Of a stretch of 64,000 bases of DNA, positions 10,234 through 19,286 are shown in pieces. Position 1 is the stretch's first letter, and each line of letters starts with the position of its first letter. The notes below the pieces were generated by a model. It did not search any database. It was given only the letters and a program-made list of their open reading frames with translations, and was not told where the DNA came from. The translations under genes were made by a program, and so were the position numbers. This DNA comes from Streptomyces sp. SLBN-118. Lineage in GTDB: Bacteria; Actinomycetota; Actinomycetes; Streptomycetales; Streptomycetaceae. The stretch covers positions 2,666,001 through 2,730,000 of the forward strand of contig NZ_VFNP01000002.1 of assembly GCF_006715635.1 (NCBI RefSeq). The letters are read 5' to 3'.

Positions 10234-12390
10234 TCACGGCCGCGCGTCCGGGGGTGCCGTACGAGGTCCGGGGCCGGGGCCCGGGTCGGGGCAAGGTTCC
10301 GGGCGGGGTTCCGGGCGAGCTGCGCGATCCGGGCCGAAGACCTCCATCAGCGCCCGCAGCCGGGGCGAGGCCGCCAGCTCCTCCAGGCCGACGGGCCGGC
10401 CGTCGGCGTCCGCGACCGGCAGCCGCCAGTTCGGGTACTGGTCCCAGGTGCCCGGCAGGTTCTGCGGGCGGCGGTCGCCCACCGCGTCCGGCAGCCAGAC
10501 GCCGACCATGCGGGCTGGCGTGCGTAACAGAAAGCGGTACGCCGCGCGGATCTGCCCCTCCTCGTCGCCACTGCCCTCCGGCAGCAGGCCGAGACCGCCG
10601 AGCAGGTCCAGCCATTCCGCGACGTCCGCCGCATCGTCCGTGCGCTCCCGGTCCAGGGGGCCGGCGAGCAGGCCGAGGCGGTGGCGCAGCGCCACATGCT
10701 CGCCGGTCAGCCGGGCGGCCGTGGACGGCAGATCGTGGGTGGTCGCCGTGGCCACGCAGTCCTCGCGCCACCGCTCGGGCGGCAGCGGCCGCCCCGTACC
10801 CGCCCAGTCGCGCTCGAACCAGAGCACCGAGGTGCCCAGCACCCCCCGGCGCGCCAGGGCCTCGCGCACACCCGGCTCGACCGTGCCGAGGTCCTCCCCG
10901 ATGACGGCGGCACCCGCGCGGTGGGCTTCCAGGACGAGAAGCGCGAGCATGGCCTCGGCGTCGTAGCGGACATATGTACCGTCGGTGGGCGGGCTCCCCT
11001 CCGGGACCCACCAGAGGCGGAACAGGCCCATCACATGGTCGATGCGCAGCGCTCCCGCGTTACGGAAGAGGCCGCGCAGCAGTCCGCGGTACGGGGCGTA
11101 ACCGGACCCGGCCAGGACGTCGGGCCGCCACGGGGGCAGGCCCCAGTCCTGGCCGTGGGCGTTGAACGCGTCCGGGGGCGCGCCGACCGACATGCCGGCC
11201 GCGAAGGCGTCCCGCTGCGCCCAGGCGTCCGCACCGCCGGGATGCACACCGACGGCCAGGTCATGGACGATGCCGACGCCCATGCCCGCCTCGCGCGCGG
11301 CCCGCCCTGCGGCGGCCAGCTGCCGGTCGGTCAGCCAGGCGAGCCTGCTGTGGAAGTCGACCCGGTCCATCAGTTCGTACCGCGCCCGGACCGTCTGTGG
11401 CGAGTGCGGGTCCCGCAGGGCGGCGGGCCAGCTGTGCCACTCGGGGCCGTGCACCTCCGCGAGGGCGCACCAGGTGGCGTGGTCCTCCAGGGCCTGGCCC
11501 TGCCCGGCCAGGAAGGCGCAGTAGTCGGCGCGGCGGCCTGGCCCGAGCGGGACGCGGTGCACGATCTCCAGGGCCTCGCGCTTGAGAGCCCAGACGGCGT
11601 CGCGGTCGATCAACGCGCCCTTCCGCAGCACCGATTCGCGCAGCCCGGCCGCCTTCTCGCACAGCTCGTCCAGCCGCTGCCGGTCGCGGGCGCCGACGTA
11701 CGCGTACTCGGGGATGTCCTCGATCCGCAGATGGACGGGGTCGGGGAAGCGCCGCGAGGAGGGCCGGTAGGGAGAGGGGTCGGTGGGCGCGCCGGGGACG
11801 GCCGCGTGCAGCGGATTGACCTGCACGAAACCGGCTCCGAGCGACCGTCCGGACCAGGTCGCGAGCTCGGCCAGGTCCCCGAGGTCGCCCATGCCCCAGG
11901 AGCGGGCGGAGAGCAGGGAGTAGAGCTGTACGAGAAAGCCGTAGGAACGGCCTTCGGGCTGCGGTGCTCTGCCGGGCGCGACGACCAGGGTGGAGCGGGC
12001 GCTGCGCCCGTCGGGGGCCCGGGCGTACAACTGGTGGACGCCGTAGGGGAGTTCCCCCCAACTCTGTCCCGGCTCCGCCACCGGCTGCGGGGCGAGCTCG
12101 GCTCCGTCCTCCGTCTCGACCCGCAGGACCGTGTCCGCGGGGAGCGCGGTCAGGGGCGCCGGGCCATCGCCCTCGGGCCACAGCACGAGTGTCGGTGGCA
12201 GCAGCCGCTCCGCGGCGGCGGATTCGGCGCGGGCCAGCGCGTCCCGTACCGCCGAGGGGGTCGAGGCGTCGACGCCGAGGGCGGCGAGGACCGCGACGAC
12301 CGTGGCGTCGGGGACGGGGACGCTCAGGCCCTCGGACGGCGCGTAGGCGGTGGCGACTCCGTGCAGTGCGGCGAGCCGGGCAAGGCCCAT
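10234..12390 (-). CDS. malQ: 4-alpha-glucanotransferase (amylomaltase, GH77)
   Basis: It transfers alpha-1,4-glucan segments between maltodextrins in glycogen and maltose metabolism; cytoplasmic. The 718-residue length fits long actinobacterial MalQ proteins with an N-terminal extension of about 150 residues. The GH77 acidic triad is visible: nucleophile Asp451 in RIDHVMGLFRLWW, acid/base Glu499 in IGEDLG, and Asp553 in THDLPST. The C terminus ends in a Pro/Arg/Gly-rich tail that is not part of the enzyme. ATG 12390 directly follows the stop codon of a 64-residue upstream gene, so the two are translationally coupled. Confidence 0.95.
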   Translation of the reverse strand: MGLARLAALHGVATAYAPSEGLSVPVPDATVVAVLAALGVDASTPSAVRDALARAESAAAERLLPPTLVLWPEGDGPAPLTALPADTVLRVETEDGAELAPQPVAEPGQSWGELPYGVHQLYARAPDGRSARSTLVVAPGRAPQPEGRSYGFLVQLYSLLSARSWGMGDLGDLAELATWSGRSLGAGFVQVNPLHAAVPGAPTDPSPYRPSSRRFPDPVHLRIEDIPEYAYVGARDRQRLDELCEKAAGLRESVLRKGALIDRDAVWALKREALEIVHRVPLGPGRRADYCAFLAGQGQALEDHATWCALAEVHGPEWHSWPAALRDPHSPQTVRARYELMDRVDFHSRLAWLTDRQLAAAGRAAREAGMGVGIVHDLAVGVHPGGADAWAQRDAFAAGMSVGAPPDAFNAHGQDWGLPPWRPDVLAGSGYAPYRGLLRGLFRNAGALRIDHVMGLFRLWWVPEGSPPTDGTYVRYDAEAMLALLVLEAHRAGAAVIGEDLGTVEPGVREALARRGVLGTSVLWFERDWAGTGRPLPPERWREDCVATATTHDLPSTAARLTGEHVALRHRLGLLAGPLDRERTDDAADVAEWLDLLGGLGLLPEGSGDEEGQIRAAYRFLLRTPARMVGVWLPDAVGDRRPQNLPGTWDQYPNWRLPVADADGRPVGLEELAASPRLRALMEVFGPDRAARPEPRPEPCPDPGPGPGPRTAPPDARP

Positions 12391-12585
12391 TCAGACTCCA
12401 GGGGACTCCGTGCCGCCTGCCGTGCCAGGGGCCGTCGGCTCGCTGGTGAGGGGGGCGGCCTCGGCGAGCGGCGGCTCACTGGTCAGCGGTGCGGCGTCGG
12501 CGAGCGGGGGTTCACTGGTCAGCGGGCCGGGACCCGGGACCTGTTTGGACAGGGCAGAGAGCAGAAGGTGTGCGGACGCGGGCAT
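12391..12585 (-). CDS. 64-residue protein with tandem PLTSEPPLA repeats, abutting malQ
   Basis: ATG 12585 is preceded by GGAG at a spacing of 8 bases; the frame is open further upstream but without a better start. The product has a short helical head (MPASAHLLLSALSKQ) and then two full copies and one partial copy of a 12-residue unit, PLTSEPPLA(D/E)AA. Its TGA stop is immediately followed by the malQ ATG, so it could act as a leader whose translation feeds ribosomes into malQ. I do not recognise a family. The coding status rests on the ribosome site, exact abutment and in-frame repeats. Confidence 0.55.
   Translation of the reverse strand: MPASAHLLLSALSKQVPGPGPLTSEPPLADAAPLTSEPPLAEAAPLTSEPTAPGTAGGTESPGV
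12430..12525 (-). repeat. 36-bp tandem repeat (2 full copies plus one partial)
   Basis: Units at 12490-12525 and 12454-12489 differ at only a few positions; 12430-12453 is a diverged partial unit. The period is a multiple of three and encodes the 12-residue unit of the small gene upstream of malQ. Confidence 0.8.
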
Positions 12586-12755
12586 GGTGGTCACTCCAGA
12601 CGGACGGTAGCGGGACACAGCAGCCCTACCCAGCGGGCGCGACCGCAGACGTACATGATCCGTCAACGTGTTCCGCATCACATTCCGTTCCCGGCGCGGC
12701 AGTTGGATCAAAACGCCCATCCCCTCAGGCAAAAGGCGCACAACGGCCACCCGCA

Positions 12756-12785
12756 TTGACACCCTCAGTACGGGGGTGGTGGGCT
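12756..12785 (+). promoter_or_regulatory. Candidate promoter of the hexosaminidase gene
   Basis: TTGACA (12756-12761) and TGGGCT (12780-12785) are separated by 18 bases, close to the Streptomyces housekeeping consensus with one weak base in the -10. It lies about 60 bases before the GTG start. The rest of the 12586-12846 gap, shared with the divergent malQ operon, shows nothing else recognised. Confidence 0.4.
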
Positions 12786-12846
12786 CGAAACCAACCGGAA
12801 CGAGACCGGATCGAGACCGGAGCTACGGCGAGACGAGGGGGCGGGC

Positions 12847-15801
12847 GTGCGGCTCACGCGCAGGAGGCGCACCGCGACAGCCGTCGCGGTCGCTGTCATC
12901 GGCAGCCTGCTCGGCGGCGCGCACGGCGCGGTCGCGGCCCCCGACGATCCCGGCTCCCCCGTGGGCACCGCCCAGGACCCCGAGGGCGAGGCGGCGCTTC
13001 CCGCGGTATGGCCGCGCCCGCAGACGATGCGCGCGGCCGGCCCGTCCGTACCGCTCGGCGACGAGGCGACCGTCGTCGCGGACCGTGTCGCCGATCCGTA
13101 CGCCGTCCAGCGCCTGAAGGAGCTGCTGCACGAGTCCGGCGTCAGGACCGTGCACGGTGAGCTGCCCGGCCGCGGACCCGTCATACGCATGGGCGGGAGC
13201 GGCGCGCAGGACGCACTGCGCGCCCTGCGGGCACGCGAACGCGCCGATCTCCCCTCCGGCGGCTACCGGATCGCCGTCGGCCGGGTGCAGGGCCGCGACA
13301 CGATCGCGCTCGACGGCGTCGGCGACGACGCTCTCTTCCACGGCGTGCAGACGCTGCGGCAGCTCGTCAGGGACAGGACCGTCGCCGGAGTGCTCGTCCG
13401 CGACTGGCCGGGCACGGCCGTACGCGGCATGACGGAGGGTTTCTACGGCCGGCCGTGGAGCCATCAACAGCGGCTGGCACAGCTGGACTTCATGGGGCGC
13501 ACCAAGCAGAACCGCTATCTGTACGCGCCCGGCGACGACCCCTTCCGGCAGGCCCGCTGGCGCGAACCGTATCCGGCCGGCCAACGAGCCCAGTTCCGTG
13601 AACTCGCCGAGCGTGCCCGGCAGAACCACGTCGTGCTCGCCTGGGCCGTCGCACCCGCGCAGGAGATGTGTCTGGCCGACGGCGGCGACATCAAGGCGCT
13701 GACCCGCAAGATCGACGCGATGTGGGCTCTGGGTGTACGCGCCTTCCAGCTGCAGTTCCAGGACGTCAGCTACAGCGAGTGGCACTGCGGCAAGGACGCG
13801 GACACCTTCGGCTCGGGACCGCAGGCGGCTGCGAGGGCTCAGGCGCGGGTCGCGGGCGCGGTGGCGGCGCATCTCGCGGACCGGCATCCGGGCGCGGAGC
13901 CGCTGTCCCTGATGCCGACGGAGTTCTACCAGGACGGGGCCACCGACTACCGGCGCGCTCTCGCCGACGAGCTGGACGGCCGGGTCCAGGTGGCGTGGAC
14001 GGGCGTCGGCGTGGTGCCCCGCACCATCACCGGAAGCGAACTGGTAGGTGCCCGCACTGTGTTCAGGCACCCGCTCGTCACCATGGACAACTACCCGGTC
14101 AACGACTACGCCCAGGACCGCATATTCCTCGGCCCCTACACGGGCCGCGAGCCCGCCGTCGCGACCGGCTCCGCAGCCCTGCTCGCCAACGCGATGGAGC
14201 AGGCGTCCGCCTCCCGAATCCCGCTGTTCACCGCCGCCGACTACGCATGGAACCCGAAGGGCTACCGACCCCAGGAGTCCTGGAAAGCCGCCATCAACGA
14301 TCTCGCGGGCGGTGACGGAAGGACTCGCGAGGCGCTGACCGCGCTGGCCGCGAACCACTCCTCCTCGATCCTCAGCCCCACCGAGTCTGGCTATCTGCAA
14401 CCGCTGCTGAAGGAGTTCTGGCGCTCGCGCACGACGAGGGACACGGCGGCCAGGGACCGGGCGGCGGCCGAGCTGCGCGCCGCGTTCACGGTGATGCGCG
14501 AGGCCCCGCAACGGCTGAAGCAGTCGGCTGACGGGCGCCTCGACGACGAGATACGGCCGTGGCTCGATCAGCTGGCGCGCTACGGCCGCGCGGGCGAGCT
14601 CTCCGTCGACATGCTCCAGGCTCAGGCACGCGGCGCCGGCGAGACGGCCTGGCGGGCCTCGCTCGACCTGGAGCCGCTGCGTACGGAACTGAGGGCGAGC
14701 CGGGCGACCGTCGGCAAGGGCGTCCTCACCCCCTTCCTGGACCGGGCCGCGAAGGAGTCGGCGGCGTGGACGGGCTCGGACCGTTTCAAGGAGACGGCCG
14801 GCGAGGACACGGTGTGGCTGGTCCGGACGCGGCCCGTCGTGGCCGTGACCGCGATGACGGAGCCGTCCGCGGGCGCGGGATCAGGCGGCGCGGGATCCGT
14901 CGGCGCGGGCGCGGGATCCGGCAGCCTGGAAGCACACGTTCCGGGCGAGGGCTGGCGCCTGCTCGGCCCGCTCTCGGCGAGCGGCTGGACCCAGGCGGAC
15001 GCCAAGGGCCTGCGGGTGGACGGGGTACGGATCACGTCCGCCGGGGAGCGGCCCGTCACCGTGCGGTCCGTGGTGCCCTGGTTCGCGGACGAGCCCCTTG
15101 CGGGCCTCGATCTCGTACGCGGCGAGGCCGACGCCGAGATCGGCGGCGGCCCCCAGAAAGCCGGGGTCCAGCTGACCGCGCGCCGCCCGGCCGAGGTGCG
15201 CGGCACGCTCACGGCGAAGGCCCCGCCGGGCATCAAGGTGACGGTGCCGAAGGAGACGACGGTGCCGCGGGGGCTGGGGACGACCGTGCCGGTCGAGGTC
15301 ACCGTCCCGGAGGGCACACCGGCCGGGGAGTACCAGGTGCCGCTGTCCTTCGCGGGCGAGGAGCGCACCCTGACGGTGCGCGCCTTCCCCCGCACCGGGG
15401 GCCCCGACCTGGCGCGGGCCGCCGGTACCCTCGCGTCCTCGTCCGGCGACGAGACGGCCGACTTCCCGGCGGCCTCGGCGATCGACGGCGACCCGAAGAC
15501 CCGCTGGTCCTCACCCCCCGAGGACGGCGCCTGGTGGCAGCTGGAACTGGCCCGTCCGGCGCGGGTCGGCCGGGTCGTCCTGCACTGGCAGGACGCGTAC
15601 GCGACGAGGTACCGCATCCAGGTCTCGGCCGACGGCCGCACCTGGCGCTCGGCGGCGACGGTGGGCGACGGCAGGGGCGGGCGCGAAACGGTCCGCATGG
15701 ACAGCCGCGACACCCGCTTCGTCCGGGTCCAGGGCGAGGCGCGGGCGACACAGTACGGCTACTCACTGTGGTCGGTGGAGGCGTACGCGGTAGCGGAGTA
15801 G
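12847..15801 (+). CDS. Secreted GH84-type beta-N-acetylglucosaminidase with NEW3-like and F5/8-type C domains
   Basis: Expected to release N-acetylglucosamine from glycans outside the cell. Order along 984 residues: signal peptide (1 to about 31), a GH20b-like domain opening with VWPRPQ (about 55-180), a GH84 (NAGidase) barrel with the hallmark GFYGRPW (198-204), a helical linker region, a Gly/Ala/Ser-rich linker near 675-695, an NPCBM-associated NEW3-like domain (about 780-855) and a C-terminal discoidin/CBM32-like domain (about 860-984). The usual catalytic Asp-Asp pair is Gln305-Asp306 here (FQDVSYSEW), so the acid/base aspartate is kept but the one that stabilises the oxazoline intermediate is Gln. 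GTG 12847 is the first codon of the signal peptide. Confidence 0.85.
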   Translation: MRLTRRRRTATAVAVAVIGSLLGGAHGAVAAPDDPGSPVGTAQDPEGEAALPAVWPRPQTMRAAGPSVPLGDEATVVADRVADPYAVQRLKELLHESGVRTVHGELPGRGPVIRMGGSGAQDALRALRARERADLPSGGYRIAVGRVQGRDTIALDGVGDDALFHGVQTLRQLVRDRTVAGVLVRDWPGTAVRGMTEGFYGRPWSHQQRLAQLDFMGRTKQNRYLYAPGDDPFRQARWREPYPAGQRAQFRELAERARQNHVVLAWAVAPAQEMCLADGGDIKALTRKIDAMWALGVRAFQLQFQDVSYSEWHCGKDADTFGSGPQAAARAQARVAGAVAAHLADRHPGAEPLSLMPTEFYQDGATDYRRALADELDGRVQVAWTGVGVVPRTITGSELVGARTVFRHPLVTMDNYPVNDYAQDRIFLGPYTGREPAVATGSAALLANAMEQASASRIPLFTAADYAWNPKGYRPQESWKAAINDLAGGDGRTREALTALAANHSSSILSPTESGYLQPLLKEFWRSRTTRDTAARDRAAAELRAAFTVMREAPQRLKQSADGRLDDEIRPWLDQLARYGRAGELSVDMLQAQARGAGETAWRASLDLEPLRTELRASRATVGKGVLTPFLDRAAKESAAWTGSDRFKETAGEDTVWLVRTRPVVAVTAMTEPSAGAGSGGAGSVGAGAGSGSLEAHVPGEGWRLLGPLSASGWTQADAKGLRVDGVRITSAGERPVTVRSVVPWFADEPLAGLDLVRGEADAEIGGGPQKAGVQLTARRPAEVRGTLTAKAPPGIKVTVPKETTVPRGLGTTVPVEVTVPEGTPAGEYQVPLSFAGEERTLTVRAFPRTGGPDLARAAGTLASSSGDETADFPAASAIDGDPKTRWSSPPEDGAWWQLELARPARVGRVVLHWQDAYATRYRIQVSADGRTWRSAATVGDGRGGRETVRMDSRDTRFVRVQGEARATQYGYSLWSVEAYAVAE

Positions 15802-15817
15802 GGCCGCCCCAGAACCT

Positions 15818-15852
15818 AAGGGCGCAGGACCGCGCGATCCAGCGCCCTTTCG
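15818..15852. terminator. Hairpin between convergent hexosaminidase and HNH genes
   Basis: AAGGGCGC (15818-15825) pairs with GCGCCCTT (15842-15849), extended inside by GGA/TCC. A diverged second copy of the right arm and its flank (AGCGCCCTT..CGCC) follows about 22 bases later, near 15863-15880. A run of five A on the plus strand at 15880-15884 gives T residues for the minus-strand transcript. Confidence 0.6.
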
Positions 15853-15894
15853 CCGACGAACCAGCGCCCTTCCGCCAACAAAAAGGACCCGTTC

Positions 15895-16431
15895 TCAGGC
15901 AGAGATGCCGTCGATCCGGGCCATCGCGTCGTCCGCGCCGTACGGCTGCAGGTAGGGCAGCCAGCGCGGGTCCCTATGCCCGGTCCCGATGATGCGCCAC
16001 GCGAGCCCGCTCGGCGGGGCGGGGTGCTGGTGCAGCCGCCACCCCAGCTCGCGCAGATGCCGGTCGGCCTTGACGTGGTTGCAGCGGCGGCAGGCCGCCA
16101 CCACGTTGTCCCAGGCGTGCTGTCCCCCACGGCTGCGCGGAATGACATGGTCGACGCTGGTTGCGACGCCACCGCAGTACATGCAGCGCCCGCCGTCGCG
16201 GGCGAAGAGTGCTTTGCGGGTGAGAGGAACGGGCCCCCGGTAGGGGACCCGCACGAACCGCTTCAGCCGTACGACGCTGGGTGCGGCGATGACACGGGTC
16301 GCGCTGTGCATGAAGGCGCCGGATTCCTCGAGGCAGAGAGCCTTGTTCTCCAGGACGAGGATGAGCGCGCGGCGAAGCGGTACGACGCCGAGCGGCTCGT
16401 ACGACGCGTTGAGGACCAGAACGTGCGGCAC
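15895..16431 (-). CDS. HNH endonuclease family protein
   Basis: A 178-residue protein with an HNH nuclease domain at about residues 75-130: zinc-binding CxxC (RCMYCG), the catalytic VDHVIPRSRGG histidine segment, the WDNVV asparagine and a second CxxC (CRRCNHVK). The N-terminal half (VLVLNASYEPLGVVPLRRAL) is the conserved region of the widespread actinobacterial housekeeping HNH proteins, whose cellular role is not settled. GTG 16431 has AAGGAGG 7 bases ahead. It is divergent from the MscS gene and does not look like an intron or phage homing enzyme because its context is core chromosome. Confidence 0.88.
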   Translation of the reverse strand: MPHVLVLNASYEPLGVVPLRRALILVLENKALCLEESGAFMHSATRVIAAPSVVRLKRFVRVPYRGPVPLTRKALFARDGGRCMYCGGVATSVDHVIPRSRGGQHAWDNVVAACRRCNHVKADRHLRELGWRLHQHPAPPSGLAWRIIGTGHRDPRWLPYLQPYGADDAMARIDGISA

Positions 16432-16679
16432 GGTGGATGCCTCCTTGTACGCCGGCGGCGCGTGGCTCGCGCCGGGACGATCTGCTCTTCAGTGTCTCCT
16501 CATGCCAGGTCCGAGCGCCACCACGTACAGGTAACGGGCTCGAGGTGTTTTGAACCACATGCCATCGACCAGTTCATCCCCGGGTGAGCCTCGTCTCTCC
16601 CTCGAACACCGCAACGGAGCACACCGGATGCCCCGTTAGGGTGGTTGGTCTGCCACCGCAATGCCTGGAGGTTCCCCTC

Positions 16680-17744
16680 GTGCCCCTTTCCGTCCTACTG
16701 GCCACCGGCCCGTCTACCGAGCCGGGCTCGCTCGACGAGGCCGCCAAGCAGGCAGGAGATGCCGCGGGCTACGTGGAACAGAACTGGTCCACGTGGCTGA
16801 ACACCGGCCTGCGTATCGCCCTGATCCTGCTGGTCGCGCTGGTGCTGCGGCTGCTGCTGCGCCGCGCCCTGACCAAGCTGATCGAGCGGATGAACCGCTC
16901 CGCCCAGGCCGTGGAGGGCACAGCCCTCGGGGGCCTGCTGGTCAACGCCGAGCGCCGCCGTCAGCGCTCCGAGGCCATCGGATCCGTGCTCCGCTCGGTC
17001 TCCTCTTTTGTGATTCTCGGCACTGCGGGCCTGATGATCCTGGGTGCTTTCAAGATCGACCTGGCACCGCTGCTGGCATCGGCGGGCGTCGCGGGCGTCG
17101 CGATCGGCTTCGGCGCGCGCAATCTGGTCACCGACTTCCTCTCCGGCGTCTTCATGATCATGGAGGACCAGTACGGAGTCGGGGACAGCATCGACGCGGG
17201 CGTCGCCTCGGGAGAGGTGATCGAGGTGGGCCTGCGCGTCACCAAGCTGCGCGGCGACAACGGCGAGATCTGGTACGTCCGCAACGGCGAGATCAAGCGC
17301 ATCGGCAACCTCAGCCAGGGCTGGGCGACGGCCGCGGTGGACGTCGTGGTCCGCCCGACCGAGGACCTGAACCACATCCGCTCGGTGATCAGCGAGGTCG
17401 CGGAGGAACTGGCGAAGTCGGAGCCGTGGAACGAGCGCCTGTGGGGCCCGGTCGAGGTGCTGGGCCTGAACGAGGTCCTGCTGGACTCGATGACGGTCCG
17501 GGTCTCGGCGAAGACGATGCCGGGCAAGGCGCTCGCGGTGGAACGCGAGCTGCGCTGGCGCATCAAGCAGGCCTTCGACACGGCGGGCATCCGCATCGTG
17601 GGCGGCCTCCCGCCGGTGCCGGAGGAAACGGCGACGACGGACCCGACGGCGGGGATGGCGGCACCTTCGGCGTACGCGTCGACGACGTCACCGCAGTCGA
17701 TGGCGGCGACACCGATCGGGCCGCAGGCGAACATGTCGAAGTAG
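16680..17744 (+). CDS. MscS-family small-conductance mechanosensitive channel
   Basis: An inner membrane channel that opens on membrane tension during hypo-osmotic shock. The 354-residue protein has a first helix at about residues 40-60, two more hydrophobic segments around 105-150 and the pore-lining glycine/alanine-rich helix ASAGVAGVAIGFGARNLVTDFLSG, followed by the beta domain opening with EDQYGVGD. The C-terminal ~50 residues are Ala/Thr/Pro-rich. GTG 16680 is chosen because GGAGG lies 8 bases ahead; the longer frame from 16584 lacks one. It sits at the left edge of the accessory block. Confidence 0.92.
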   Translation: MPLSVLLATGPSTEPGSLDEAAKQAGDAAGYVEQNWSTWLNTGLRIALILLVALVLRLLLRRALTKLIERMNRSAQAVEGTALGGLLVNAERRRQRSEAIGSVLRSVSSFVILGTAGLMILGAFKIDLAPLLASAGVAGVAIGFGARNLVTDFLSGVFMIMEDQYGVGDSIDAGVASGEVIEVGLRVTKLRGDNGEIWYVRNGEIKRIGNLSQGWATAAVDVVVRPTEDLNHIRSVISEVAEELAKSEPWNERLWGPVEVLGLNEVLLDSMTVRVSAKTMPGKALAVERELRWRIKQAFDTAGIRIVGGLPPVPEETATTDPTAGMAAPSAYASTTSPQSMAATPIGPQANMSK

Positions 17745-17756
17745 CGGTACGTAGAA

Positions 17757-17788
17757 AGAGGGCCTTGCCGTCCGGCAGGGCCCTCTTC
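17757..17788 (+). terminator. Hairpin terminator after the MscS gene
   Basis: A 13-bp stem (17757-17769 with 17774-17786) with one G-T pair and a 4-base loop, followed by TCT. The core CTTGCC-N4-GGCAGGG recurs in the terminators at 19287 and 35899. Confidence 0.8.
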
Positions 17789-17811
17789 TATGCCCGGATC
17801 CTTGAGGCGAA

Positions 17812-17879
17812 GTACCAACCTGGGAGCACCTGGGACCTACCAAGTACTAATCTGGGAGAAACTAGTAGATCATTGGTAG
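17812..17879 (+). promoter_or_regulatory. Repeat-rich upstream region of the Fic gene, probable operator
   Basis: Two 15-base direct repeats (17812-17826 and 17844-17858, 13 of 15 identical, GTAC-YAAYCTGGGAG) start 32 bases apart, about three helix turns. An inverted repeat overlaps the second copy: CTACCAA (17837-17843) with TTGGTAG (17873-17879), and TACTA (17845-17849) with TAGTA (17863-17867). The segment is far richer in A and T than its surroundings and ends 28 bases before the start codon, where an autorepressor site would be expected. Confidence 0.5.
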
Positions 17880-17907
17880 ATGCCCGACACTCACGGAGGG
17901 CCCCTTC

Positions 17908-19254
17908 ATGAAGCGTCCCATGCCGCCCCCAGACGCGGATGCCCTGATCGCGGCTGCCCTCCAGGCCGGCCCCAGCGCGCTGTCCCAGATCCTTCAGAAG
18001 CCGGGGGCCGGCCCCGCGGACCCCTACCTGCCCTGGGACCGGCTCAGGCACAAGACTCCGCCTCCGGGCCTCACCCACGAGGAGTGGTGGACCGGCATCA
18101 AGTTCACCCGCCGCCAGATGCAACGGGAACTGCCGCTGACTGACGCATCGGGCAGGCCATTCACCTTCGCGCTGCCCGATGTGGTGCTCGCAACACTGGA
18201 AGCGGTGGGCCGGGACACGGCCGGACAGATCTCCATCGAAGAACCTGTGGCGAACCCGGCGACTCGCGACCGCTACCTCATCAGCTCCCTCATCGAGGAA
18301 GCCATCAACTCCAGCCAGCTGGAAGGCGCGTCCACCACCCGCCGCGTGGCCAAGGAGATGCTTCGCGCGGGACGTCGCCCCCGCGACCGCGACGAGTTGA
18401 TGATCTACAACAACTACCAAGCCATGCGCATGATCGGCGAGCTGCGGGACGCCCCGCTGACACCGGAGCTGATCTGCGAGATCCACCGAGTCGTCACCGA
18501 CGGCACCCTCGACAACCCCGGCGCGTCGGGCCGTTTCCAGCTTCCGGGCGAGGAACGCATCGGCGTCTTCTCGGACACAGGCGTGCTGCTCCACACTCCG
18601 CCTGCCGCGACAGCCCTGCCCGAGAGGGTCGAGCGGCTCTGCCACTTCGCCAACGGTGAGCTGGGCGACGGCTACATCCCGCCCGTCCTGCGCGCCATCA
18701 CCCTGCATTTCATGATCGGCTACGACCACCCCTTCGAGGACGGGAACGGCCGCACCGCCCGGGCTCTCTTCTACTGGTCGATGCTCAATCAGGGGTACTG
18801 GCTCACGGAGTTCGTCGCTATCTCCCCCATCCTCAAGAGCGCACCGGTGAAGTACGCGCTCAGCTATTTGCACACCGAGGACGACGAGAACGACCTGACG
18901 TACTTCCATCTCCATCAACTGGAGGTGCTCCGGCACTCCGTCACGCGACTGCACGAGTACCTGGGCAGAAAGACCCACGAGATGCGGGACTTGCAGCGCA
19001 AGATCACCAACGCCCCCACGACGTTCAACCACCGGCAGGTCGCGCTCCTCAATCACGCCTTGAAGAACCCGGACGCGGCGGTCACCATCCGCTCGCACGC
19101 CGGAGCGCACAACGTCGCGTACGAAACGGCCCGCCAGGACCTGACCGGCCTGGAACCGGGCGGCCTGCTGATCAAGCACCGTGCGGGCAAAGCATTCACG
19201 TGGACCGCGGCAACGGACCTGGAGTCCAGGCTGCACGCGCTGATGCCGTCCTGA
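17908..19254 (+). CDS. Fic-domain protein, self-inhibited AMPylator type with C-terminal winged helix
   Basis: Fic proteins transfer AMP or other phosphate-containing groups to protein hydroxyls. The active-site motif HPFEDGNGR is complete (residues 274-282). An inhibitory helix motif S-x-x-x-E-G is present ahead of it (Ser135 to Gly140), so this is a class II enzyme expected to be held inactive by Glu139. The N-terminal part matches Fic_N-type domains; the C-terminal ~90 residues (FNHRQVALLNHALKNPDAAVTIRSH...) look like the winged-helix domain often fused to such Fic proteins, which may bind DNA. ATG 17908 follows GGAGGG at 7 bases. No antitoxin gene is adjacent, consistent with built-in inhibition. 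Confidence 0.9.
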   Translation: MKRPMPPPDADALIAAALQAGPSALSQILQKPGAGPADPYLPWDRLRHKTPPPGLTHEEWWTGIKFTRRQMQRELPLTDASGRPFTFALPDVVLATLEAVGRDTAGQISIEEPVANPATRDRYLISSLIEEAINSSQLEGASTTRRVAKEMLRAGRRPRDRDELMIYNNYQAMRMIGELRDAPLTPELICEIHRVVTDGTLDNPGASGRFQLPGEERIGVFSDTGVLLHTPPAATALPERVERLCHFANGELGDGYIPPVLRAITLHFMIGYDHPFEDGNGRTARALFYWSMLNQGYWLTEFVAISPILKSAPVKYALSYLHTEDDENDLTYFHLHQLEVLRHSVTRLHEYLGRKTHEMRDLQRKITNAPTTFNHRQVALLNHALKNPDAAVTIRSHAGAHNVAYETARQDLTGLEPGGLLIKHRAGKAFTWTAATDLESRLHALMPS

Positions 19255-19286
19255 CGAGAGCCCCTGCCCGGCGGCGAGACATAGAA

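Noticed and set aside
10681..12759. 692-codon plus-strand frame opposite malQ
   Set aside because: malQ on the minus strand has all three GH77 acidic residues; this frame has no recognisable protein character.
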